Assembly (NCBI GenBank): GCA_009782085.1 | Contig: WQUN01000024.1 | Span: 1-7,553, forward strand | Source of the DNA: Bacillota bacterium | GTDB lineage: Bacteria; Bacillota; Clostridia; Lachnospirales; WQUN01 | Length of the DNA stretch: 7,553 bases | Reading direction: 5' to 3' | Shown: piece after piece, positions 1 through 5,980 of the stretch | Layout: each line of letters opens with the position of its first letter | Numbering within the stretch: the first letter of the stretch is position 1 | The notes under the pieces: model-generated | What the model was told of the DNA's origin: nothing | Databases searched by the model: none | The model's input: the letters and a program-made list of their open reading frames with translations, nothing else | Made by a program: the position numbers and the translations under genes

Positions 1-3000
1 GAAACACGCTGACAGCCGACACGAGCGGCATAACCTCGCCGGTTCCCGGAGCGCTGGCTTATCAGTGGTTCATCAACGGCGCGCCCATATCCGGCGCGAC
101 CGGCCCGGCCTACACGCCGACGGAGTCGGACGTCGGGCGGCCGCTCACGGTCACCGTCACCGCCGCGAACTATTCCGGCGGCCTGACCTCGGCCCCTGTG
201 ACAGTTTTGAAGCCGGGGCCGTCCGGCGTGCCTTACCTGGACGCGAACGGGCAGCCGCAGATTGCGTATGACGCGGCGGCGCTTACCGGAAGCGAAACCA
301 CGCTGACCACCGGCTGGTATGTCGCGAACGGGACGCTCGATTTCGGCAACATTATCATATCCGGCGACGTGCACCTGATCCTGGCGGACGGCTGCGACAT
401 GACCGCCACGGGAACCGGTCCCGACGCGGCGATCAACGTCGCGCCCGGCAACAGCCTGACGATCTACGCGCAGTCGTCCGACCCGGCGACGATGGGCAGC
501 CTGACCGCCAACGCCTACTCAGGCGCGGGGATCGGCGGCAACCAGGGCGGCGCGGACAACGGCGGCGTCGGCAACGGGCAGGACTGCGGAACGGTCACAA
601 TAAACGGCGGCAACATCACGATACCCTACCACTACGGCACGGGCATCGGCGGCGGAGACGGCGGCAAGGTCAGCGGCAACGGCGGAAGCGGCGGGACGGT
701 CACGATCAACGGGGGCTATAGCATCATCAGGGGAATCCACGGCATAGGCGTAGGCCCCAACGGCGGCAGCGGCTTCGGCGGCACCGGCGGCTCGGTCCTG
801 ATCACCGGCGGCACTGTCTTCACCAGCTCCATCTACACAGATCTGTATCCGGACCCGAATGTCGTCATTACCGGCGGGAACGTCCGCGCGTCCATAGTTC
901 CGGCCCCAAGCGGCGTCGATGGGAAAAAGCTCTACGAGTTCGAGGTGAGCGGCCTGCCCGTCGGCGCGGCGGTGAGCGCCATATCCGCGGACGGCGCGGC
1001 CTACGGCTCCAACTGCGTGTGGACGGACGACAGCTCGTTGTCGTACAATGACGGCAGCAACCTGAGCCTCTGGCTCCCGTCGGACACGAATTCCATCTCT
1101 TTGACGGTCGGCGGCCAGGTCTACGATTATTACGTCGTGACGGTCACAACCAACAACGGGTACGTGCTTACTTCCCCATACGGAAAAACTCCGCTTCTGG
1201 CCGGCAGCAGCCCCGTGTTCACAATCACCCTGTACCCGGGATATGTGCTCTCTTCCCTGACCGACAACGGGGCCGATGTCACGGATCAGGTTGTGGACGG
1301 GACATACACGATACTAAATCTGTCCGGCACCCACGCGCTGACGGTATCGACCGAGGCCCTTCCCATTCCGGACGTGAGCCATTTCAGCTTCGCGCCGCAT
1401 AGCACGCCCTATAACGGCAGCCCGCAGAGCGTCATTGTGTACTGCGACCTGAGCGGGGTAGGGGAGATTCAGCACATTTTCTACAACGGTTCAGAAACCA
1501 TTCCCGCCGAGCCGGGCGATTACGCCATTAAAATCTACGTCTATCCGAGCGCGGAATACGGCGGCGGATTTTATGACCTGGGGACGTATACGATAACCCC
1601 GCCGGCCCCGCCGGCGCTGGAGGGCACGGTGTCCATCGGCGGGACGCCTCAGGCCGGTATGACTCTGACGGCGGACACGAACATAACCTCGCCGGACACC
1701 GGGGCGCTGTCCTATCAGTGGTTCATCGACGGCGCGCCCATAACCGACGCGACCGGCCCGACCTACGCGCCGACCGCGTCCGACGCCGGGAAGGCGCTTA
1801 CGGTAACGGTCATTGCCGCGAATTATTCCGGAAGCCTGATCTCGGCCCCGGTGACAGTCGCGGTGGCCGCGTTTGCCCTGACGGTCGTAAACGGGACCGA
1901 CGACACCAACGCCGGGCCTTACGCGGCGGGGACACCGGTCAGCATCACTGCCGGCCAGGCCCCCGCGGGCCAGGTGTTCGACAGGTGGACGGGCGGAAAC
2001 GGCGGCGCGTTCGCCGACGTATACGGCATGACGACCACTTTCACAATGCCCGCGAACGCGGCCACGGTGACGGCGACGTATAAGGCCGCGCCTCCCGCGA
2101 CCTATGCTTTGACCGTCGTGAACGGCGCGGACGACACCAACGCCGGGCCTTACACGGCGGGAACGTCGGTCAGCATCACGGCCGACCCGGCCCCCGCGGG
2201 CCAGGTGTTCGACAGGTGGACGGGCGGAAACGGCGGCGCGTTCGCCGACGCGTACAGCATGACGACCGTCTTCACAATGCCCGCGAACGCGGCCACAATA
2301 TCGGCGACGTATAAGAACGCGCCTCCCGCGACCTATGCTTTGACCGTCGTAAACGGCGTTGACGTCACCGGCGACGGAAATTACGCGGCGGGAGTTGCGG
2401 TCAGCATCATGGCTGACCCCGCGCCTGCCGGCATGGTGTTCGACAGGTGGACGGGCGGAAACGGCGGCGCGTTCGCCGACGCGTACAATATGACGACTAC
2501 CTTCACAATGCCCGCGAACGCGGCCACGGTATCGGCGACGTATAAGAACGCGCCTCCCGCGACCTATGCTTTGACCGTCGTAAACGGCGTTGACATCACC
2601 GGCGACGGAAATTACGCGGCGGGAGTATCAGTCAGCATCATGGCCGATCCCGCGCCCAATGGCATGGCGTTCGACAGCTGGACAGGCGGAAACGGCGGCG
2701 CGTTCGCCGATCTGCACAGCATGACGACCGCTTTCACCATGCCCGCGAATGCGGCCACGGTGTCGGCGACGTATAAGAACGCCGCGGCCCCGGTAACGCT
2801 CTCGGCCGCCGCGCTCCCGGCCGCCGTCACGCTGGGCGCGGCCCCGCAGACGCTGAAGGCGTTCGCGACGCTCTCCGGCGGGACAAACCCGACCGGGAAC
2901 ATCGTATTCAATCTTCTGTACGCCGGAACCGCGCTGGTCGAAATGGAGACCATTCCCGTCACCGGCAACGGGACATATACGACGCCGGTCGGTTATACTC

Positions 3001-3905
3001 TCCCGGCCGACGGAACCTACTCCAGTTTGTATACCTGGAAAGTTTCCTACTCGGGCGACGCGTACAACAGCGCCGCTGCGGCCGCGTGCGACGTGCATGT
3101 GACCAGCCCGGCCGCGCCGGCGCTCACGCTGACGGCCGCCCCGTCGCATTTGCAGACCTACCCGGGCGGAATCACGCTGACGGCGGCGCTCTCCGGCGCT
3201 TACCCCGGCAATTCGGGCAAGATGATTCTGTTCAGGATGAACGGCAGCGTCCTCAGCTCCTTGCAGACCGGCCCGGACGGTTCCGTGAGCTTTACCATAC
3301 CGGCTCAGGCGAACGGCACGTACAGCTTCGACGCGACCTATTACGGCGACGCGCACAACGCCGAGGCGGACGCGGAAGCGGTCAGCTATACGGTGAACCG
3401 CGCGACGCCTGTCATCGCGGGCGCGGACGGCCTGACCGCCAAATCCGGCCAGACGCTCGCGAACGTCGATCTGTCCGGCGTGACCGCGAAGAGCGGCGCG
3501 GCGGCCGTTCCCGGCGTGTTTACATGGGAGCAGTCCGCGTCGTCTTCGGTCGGGCCTGTCGGGACGAACACGTCGTTCACGCTGACGTTCACCCCGAACG
3601 ACGCGGCCAACTACGTCACGGTGACGGGCATCCACGCCTCAATTTTGGTTACGGCGGCTGATAACCCGCCGCCGGGGACGCTCGTCTGCAATGTGAAGTC
3701 GATGGCGGCCAAGATCGGCAAGCCCGTGGCGATACCGTTCACATGGGACGGCGCCGGCGCGCTCGTGTTCACGTCGTCGAACGCGGCCGTCTGCAGCGTG
3801 TCCCAGAGCGGGACTCTTACCCCGCTTAAAGCCGGCATCGCGGTCATCACGATCACCACGCCCGCCGGGGATAAGGTCGTGTTCGCGGTCACGGTCACGG
3901 CCTGA
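1..3905 (+). CDS. Large multidomain repeat-rich surface/secreted protein, 5'-partial
   Basis: The reading frame is open from the left edge (first full codon at 3) to TGA at 3903-3905, giving 1300 visible residues; the true start lies outside the window. A GTG at 198 is internal to an Ig-like domain and is not the start. Module order by nucleotide: Ig-like YQWF domain (3-206); Gly-rich beta-helix-like region (about 225-905); linker and small beta modules (about 909-1374); MBG-like domain with YNGSPQ and YNGSET motifs (about 1374-1616); second YQWF domain (about 1617-1859); four InlB-B-type repeats (1872-2783); two Ig-like group 3 (Big_3_5-like) domains (about 2790-3402); an Ig-like module starting ATPVIAGADG (about 3405-3655); and a Big2-like domain ending the protein. 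Such proteins usually act outside the cell as adhesins or polysaccharide-binding stalks; that role is inferred. No LPXTG motif, SLH domain, dockerin or hydrophobic tail is seen at the C terminus, so anchoring must be N-terminal or absent. It converges on the minus-strand operon. Confidence 0.93.
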   Translation, partial: NTLTADTSGITSPVPGALAYQWFINGAPISGATGPAYTPTESDVGRPLTVTVTAANYSGGLTSAPVTVLKPGPSGVPYLDANGQPQIAYDAAALTGSETTLTTGWYVANGTLDFGNIIISGDVHLILADGCDMTATGTGPDAAINVAPGNSLTIYAQSSDPATMGSLTANAYSGAGIGGNQGGADNGGVGNGQDCGTVTINGGNITIPYHYGTGIGGGDGGKVSGNGGSGGTVTINGGYSIIRGIHGIGVGPNGGSGFGGTGGSVLITGGTVFTSSIYTDLYPDPNVVITGGNVRASIVPAPSGVDGKKLYEFEVSGLPVGAAVSAISADGAAYGSNCVWTDDSSLSYNDGSNLSLWLPSDTNSISLTVGGQVYDYYVVTVTTNNGYVLTSPYGKTPLLAGSSPVFTITLYPGYVLSSLTDNGADVTDQVVDGTYTILNLSGTHALTVSTEALPIPDVSHFSFAPHSTPYNGSPQSVIVYCDLSGVGEIQHIFYNGSETIPAEPGDYAIKIYVYPSAEYGGGFYDLGTYTITPPAPPALEGTVSIGGTPQAGMTLTADTNITSPDTGALSYQWFIDGAPITDATGPTYAPTASDAGKALTVTVIAANYSGSLISAPVTVAVAAFALTVVNGTDDTNAGPYAAGTPVSITAGQAPAGQVFDRWTGGNGGAFADVYGMTTTFTMPANAATVTATYKAAPPATYALTVVNGADDTNAGPYTAGTSVSITADPAPAGQVFDRWTGGNGGAFADAYSMTTVFTMPANAATISATYKNAPPATYALTVVNGVDVTGDGNYAAGVAVSIMADPAPAGMVFDRWTGGNGGAFADAYNMTTTFTMPANAATVSATYKNAPPATYALTVVNGVDITGDGNYAAGVSVSIMADPAPNGMAFDSWTGGNGGAFADLHSMTTAFTMPANAATVSATYKNAAAPVTLSAAALPAAVTLGAAPQTLKAFATLSGGTNPTGNIVFNLLYAGTALVEMETIPVTGNGTYTTPVGYTLPADGTYSSLYTWKVSYSGDAYNSAAAAACDVHVTSPAAPALTLTAAPSHLQTYPGGITLTAALSGAYPGNSGKMILFRMNGSVLSSLQTGPDGSVSFTIPAQANGTYSFDATYYGDAHNAEADAEAVSYTVNRATPVIAGADGLTAKSGQTLANVDLSGVTAKSGAAAVPGVFTWEQSASSSVGPVGTNTSFTLTFTPNDAANYVTVTGIHASILVTAADNPPPGTLVCNVKSMAAKIGKPVAIPFTWDGAGALVFTSSNAAVCSVSQSGTLTPLKAGIAVITITTPAGDKVVFAVTVTA
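3..206 (+). repeat. Ig-like YQWF domain, copy A
   Basis: This encodes 68 residues running from NTLTADTSG to TSAPVTV, with the core YQWFINGAPI. It aligns with copy B at 1659-1859 at about 50 of 68 identical residues, counted by eye, with one residue deleted in copy B. The pattern of YQW, a GATG-type turn, YTPT, DVG and LTVTV is the common bacterial surface Ig-like fold seen in clostridial secreted proteins. The domain is cut by the window edge, so more copies may lie upstream. Confidence 0.8.
519..905 (+). other. Gly-rich beta-helix-like region within the surface protein
   Basis: The segment has recurring GIGG turns and the strand motif G(T/S)V-x-I-x-GG. It occurs four times, as CGTVTINGGN, GGTVTINGGY, GGSVLITGGT and PNVVITGGNV. 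Short beta strands separated by Gly/Asn turns suggest a right-handed beta-helix or solenoid. The preceding part (about 225-518), with ISGDVHLILADG and SLTIYAQ, looks like the entry coils of the same solenoid. Related segments occur in carbohydrate-binding or adhesive surface proteins of clostridia. The fold and the binding role are inferred from the pattern only. Confidence 0.6.
1659..1859 (+). repeat. Ig-like YQWF domain, copy B
   Basis: This encodes 67 residues from MTLTADTN to ISAPVTV, with the core YQWFIDGAPI, matching copy A at the left edge. The preceding residues LEGTVSIGG (from about 1617) probably form the first strand of the same domain. It sits directly before the InlB-B-type array. 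The spacing between copies A and B (about 1.65 kb, filled by the beta-helix and MBG-like modules) suggests module shuffling rather than simple tandem duplication. Confidence 0.8.
1872..2783 (+). repeat. Four tandem 231-bp InlB-B-type repeats
   Basis: Units start at 1872, 2103, 2334 and 2565, an exact 231-bp (77-residue) period; the last lacks the PPAT linker. Each unit reads (F/Y)ALTVVNG, then a D/N-rich loop, YAAG or YTAG, VSI, F-D-x-W-TGGNGGAFAD, TMPANAAT and ATYK. This matches the divergent InlB B-repeat / 'Bacterial repeat' family of extracellular proteins. A 45-bp block at 1973-2017 is identical in the first three units (also 2204-2248 and 2435-2479). Units 1 and 2 share a DDTNAGPY loop, while units 3 and 4 share VTGDGNY or ITGDGNY, indicating stepwise duplication. 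Copy number is likely to vary between strains (inference). Confidence 0.92.
2790..3402 (+). repeat. Two tandem Ig-like group 3 domains
   Basis: There are two diverged domains of about 95-105 residues. The first runs from PVTLSAAALPAAVTLG to ACDVHVTSP and the second from LTLTAAPSHLQTYPGG to AVSYTVNRA. Both have a first strand of alternating small residues, a G-x-(I/M)-x-F core (GNIVFNLL and GKMILFRM), a (N)GTY turn and an ending (Y)xGDAxN (YSGDAYN and YYGDAHN). The GDxxN ending is typical of bacterial Ig-like group 3 (Big_3_5) modules, which act as stalk spacers in surface proteins. Confidence 0.7.
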
Positions 3906-3923
3906 CGCGGAGCGGCAAGCCGG

Positions 3924-3951
3924 GATAACAGATAACAATTAACAATTAAAA
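3924..3951. repeat. AT-rich 7-bp direct repeats
   Basis: Four heptamers follow one another: gataaca, gataaca, attaaca, attaaaa. They contrast sharply with the GC-rich coding sequence and run straight into the A tract of the terminator hairpin. They may simply be an upstream AT element of the terminator, or the edge of a small dispersed repeat. Confidence 0.45.
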
Positions 3952-4000
3952 AAGCGCCGTTTTGGCTTTGGAAGCATCCAAGCTGAAACGGCGCTTTTTT
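3948..4000. terminator. Bidirectional intrinsic terminator
   Basis: A long hairpin has the left arm AAAAAAGCGCCGTTT and the matching right arm AAACGGCGCTTTTTT. Both are extended inward (left GGCTTTGGA, right TCCAAGCTG) with G·T pairs and one bulge, around a 4-nt loop at 3973-3976. T6 at 3995-4000 serves the plus-strand surface gene, which ends 42 bp before the hairpin. The A6 at 3948-3953 becomes a U tract for the minus-strand operon, whose last stop is at 4071. Its position between convergent genes fits use in both directions. Nothing else is seen in the 3906-4070 gap. Confidence 0.92.
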
Positions 4001-4070
4001 GAAACCCGATTATTGATAAAATACATCCGGCGCGTTATTCAATACACAAAGGTGTGAAGATAACGGCTGA

Positions 4071-4898
4071 TTATTCGCTATCGCCCAACCGCGCACGAAG
4101 TTTTGCGATTAGTGCGTCCTGTTCGGCGAGAACCGCATCCTTATCGGCAAGTTTCGCATCCTTGTCGGCAACAACGCTCTGCCATTTTGCACGTTCCTCA
4201 AGCCTTGCGCTTTTCAAAGCCTGCGCCTCGTCATGCCGGGCTTTTGAGCGAAGCCGTTCCATCTCGCGGAACTCCGGCGTGGCCGTTATACGCCGGTACG
4301 CGCTTATGGCCTGCTCCATTATAGGCACCTCCATTGTCTCGATCTTTACCAATTCTTCCTCCGTCTCCGCGTTAAACAGCGTCAGCCACAATTCCATTCC
4401 GTTGTCAGGGCTGACCGGCGAGGGAAGTTTTGGCAGCTCGAAATAATGCAAACTCAATTTATCAGTCAGCTGCGTGTGGCGCGTGACCTCCAGCGCCTGA
4501 TATTCCGAGTGAAACTCCCTGCAATGGAACAGCTTGAAAGCTATGATACTGATGATAATGGTACGCGGAAGCAGCGAGTATTCCTCGCCCTCGGCGAGCG
4601 CCGCCGAATACTCCCGCGCCCAGTGGTAAAGAGAGCGTTCGGGATAGTCGCCCTCATCCCGTACTTGAATTTCCAAATCCACCCGCTGCCCGTCCACGGT
4701 CATATTGATATCCAGCCGGCAAAACTTGTCCCCAAGGCTTTCCGGCGGCATTTCGGGGTTGGTTATCTCAAATCTCCCAATGCTATTATATCCGATTCCG
4801 ATCAATTCCGCAACGAGCCTTTTCAGCAGCTCCGGGTATTGTACGAACAACACTTTGAACAAAGTATCATTTTTGAACGTATATCTGAGTTTAGCCAT
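4071..4898 (-). CDS. Rpn-family PD-(D/E)XK nuclease / putative transposase
   Basis: A 275-residue protein. ATG at 4896-4898 was chosen because the conserved family N terminus MAKLRYTFKNDTLFKVLF begins there and AAGGGAG lies 7 nt upstream; an in-frame ATG at 4970 would add 24 Arg-rich residues without family character. Visible features are FKNDTLFK (residues 8-15), the family block ITNPEMPPESLGDKFCRLD (45-63), the putative catalytic set D63, E76 and Q78 (in DLEIQV), PERSLYHWAREYS (86-98), PRTIIISI (111-118), and a charged helical tail ending in heptads (about 240-270). The family (Rpn, PF12784/TIGR01784-like) is related to transposases; E. coli Rpn proteins are DNA endonucleases that promote RecA-independent recombination. 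It is the last gene of the minus-strand cluster, 89 bp after the DUF4130 gene. By eye it is less GC-rich than its neighbours, suggesting separate acquisition. The family call is firm; the biological role here is unknown. Confidence 0.9.
   Translation of the reverse strand: MAKLRYTFKNDTLFKVLFVQYPELLKRLVAELIGIGYNSIGRFEITNPEMPPESLGDKFCRLDINMTVDGQRVDLEIQVRDEGDYPERSLYHWAREYSAALAEGEEYSLLPRTIIISIIAFKLFHCREFHSEYQALEVTRHTQLTDKLSLHYFELPKLPSPVSPDNGMELWLTLFNAETEEELVKIETMEVPIMEQAISAYRRITATPEFREMERLRSKARHDEAQALKSARLEERAKWQSVVADKDAKLADKDAVLAEQDALIAKLRARLGDSE
4114..4176 (-). repeat. 21-bp repeats encoding coiled-coil heptads
   Basis: Three 21-bp units (4114-4134, 4135-4155, 4156-4176) encode the heptads KDAKLAD, KDAVLAE and QDALIAK of the Rpn-like protein's C terminus. 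Each carries D-A in the middle and a hydrophobic residue at a fixed position, as expected for a short coiled coil. The two right-hand units share gcatcctt-tcggcaa on the plus strand. A 21-bp unit changes heptad number without a frameshift, so this tail could vary in length. Confidence 0.6.
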
Positions 4899-4905
4899 TG
4901 CGGCG

Positions 4906-4912
4906 CTCCCTT
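4906..4912 (-). promoter_or_regulatory. Ribosome binding site of the Rpn-like gene
   Basis: AAGGGAG on the minus strand lies 7 nt before the ATG at 4898. It decides the start in favour of 4898 over the upstream ATG at 4970. It also shows that this gene is translated independently of the preceding one. Confidence 0.7.
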
Positions 4913-4987
4913 CGCGATGCCGGACAGTGCGTTTTCCACGGCGGCTGATCCCTCTCCTCAATCCCCTCATGCCTATTGTTCCGCCTA

Positions 4988-5980
4988 TTATTCCATATCT
5001 CCAGCTGATCCATTATCCATCTCCTCTGTCGTATCATTTTTCAACGAGATATATCCCCCGCCCGAAGGCGCGCCCGTCTCCGGTCTCCCGATATCCTCGC
5101 CCGTCCCCCGTCTTTCAACCTCCGCGCCCGTCTCCCGTCTTCCAATGTCCGCGCCCGTCTCCCGTCTTTCAACCTCCGTCCCCGGCCCCTTCACCTTATT
5201 GAACTCCGTGATATTCTCCCTGTACCGGAGCGGCAGCATTTTCCTCTGCAATTTGTAATTCCTCCGCGTCTCTATGCCGATCGACTCGTGGAACGCCCGC
5301 CAGAGCTCCTGGTACATCTCGTCCTCCGCCAGCTCCACCTCCGCCCGCTTCGGGACCTTTTGGATCGTGTAGTCGTTCCCGTCGTAGACGGCGGCCAGGC
5401 CGTGCCTCTTGTCGTGGATGATCCACGCCTGGTTGCCGAGCCTGTCCTTGAAATGCTCAGCCAGAATCGGCAGAGGGTTGTTCACGGGCGTTATCGGCGC
5501 GTAGTAAACGCCGGAGGCCGTCCGCGCGAAGCGGCAGAAGCCCTTCAGCAGATGCGCCTCCTTGCCCACGTACGCCGCCAGCTTGTGCACCAGCAGCACC
5601 GAATCGTTCCGCAGATGCCCGTCCACCTCCGCGCCGACGCGGAAACCCAGCAGAATGTACTCGTAGAGCGCCGCGTACTTACGCTCGTCCGCCGCCAGGA
5701 AGCAGCGCCAGACTTTCCATTTCGCGTCCGGGGAGATTTTTGCGCCGATGCCGTCCATCACGCGGCCGGCCTTCCCGAAGTCCGTGGATATATAGATATA
5801 CTCCGCGCCGAGGGATTGCTGGTACTCCTCCTCCGGGCAGACGCGGTCGAAGTGGTGTTTATTATAGTAGCGGTCGAAAATCACGCAGAGGAAGCCCTCC
5901 AGGCTCCCGTCGAAAAGGGCGCAGAGGCTTTCCCGGCCGGTACTGTCCGGAACCCGCGCTATATCTCCCCCGTCAGGCAT
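4988..5980 (-). CDS. DUF4130/TIGR03915-like putative DNA repair protein with repeat tail
   Basis: A 330-residue protein starting at ATG 5978-5980, with GGGAGG 10 nt upstream, and overlapping the end of the radical SAM gene by 22 bp. Family features are LFDGSLEGFLCVIFDRYY (residues 22-39), the ISTDFGKAGRV block (64-74), LGFRVGAEVD (111-120), YYAPITPVNNPLPILAEHF (159-177), WIIHDKRHGLAAVYDG (186-201) and the C-terminal signature TRRNYKLQRKMLPLRYR (238-254). These match the 'probable DNA metabolism protein' family (TIGR03915, DUF4130 region), which is genomically linked to radical SAM TIGR03916 and in other bacteria fused to a uracil-DNA-glycosylase-like domain (TIGR03914). Its reaction is unknown; a role in DNA repair or modification with its neighbour is inferred from linkage. 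The family core ends near residue 260. The last 70 residues are an unusual polar Arg/Glu/Gly/Thr-rich tail encoded by 27-bp repeats. Confidence 0.88.
   Translation of the reverse strand: MPDGGDIARVPDSTGRESLCALFDGSLEGFLCVIFDRYYNKHHFDRVCPEEEYQQSLGAEYIYISTDFGKAGRVMDGIGAKISPDAKWKVWRCFLAADERKYAALYEYILLGFRVGAEVDGHLRNDSVLLVHKLAAYVGKEAHLLKGFCRFARTASGVYYAPITPVNNPLPILAEHFKDRLGNQAWIIHDKRHGLAAVYDGNDYTIQKVPKRAEVELAEDEMYQELWRAFHESIGIETRRNYKLQRKMLPLRYRENITEFNKVKGPGTEVERRETGADIGRRETGAEVERRGTGEDIGRPETGAPSGGGYISLKNDTTEEMDNGSAGDME
5071..5178 (-). repeat. 27-bp minisatellite in the DUF4130 gene tail
   Basis: Four 27-bp units begin at 5071, 5098, 5125 and 5152, each with cgcccgtc on the plus strand; a degenerate remnant follows at about 5179. 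They encode 9-residue units reading roughly (T)GAxVERRE and (T)GADIGRRE, alternating between VERR and IGR types, so the higher-order period is 54 bp. The array lies entirely in the non-conserved C-terminal extension and keeps frame at any copy number. Confidence 0.85.

Noticed and set aside
198..206. GTG at 198 as the start of the large surface gene
   Set aside because: The frame is open to the left edge and the upstream residues form an Ig-like domain matching the copy at 1659-1859, so the gene begins outside the window.
2612..3938. Minus-strand and alternate-frame open frames within the surface gene
   Set aside because: GC-rich DNA lacks stops in several frames; the translations are Arg/Gly-rich without domains, whereas the plus-strand frame shows repeated folds.
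4899..4970. Upstream ATG at 4970 for the Rpn-like gene
   Set aside because: It adds an Arg-rich stretch unlike the family; the ATG at 4898 has a good ribosome binding site and the conserved N terminus.
4899..4987. Independent promoter for the Rpn-like gene in the gap or the tail of the preceding gene
   Set aside because: A TTGAAA and a GATAAT occur on the minus strand just upstream, but their spacing is 21 bp, too long for a convincing promoter.
5071..5178. CRISPR-like array from the 27-bp repeated units
   Set aside because: Units are directly adjacent with no unique spacers and lie in frame inside a coding sequence, so this is a minisatellite.
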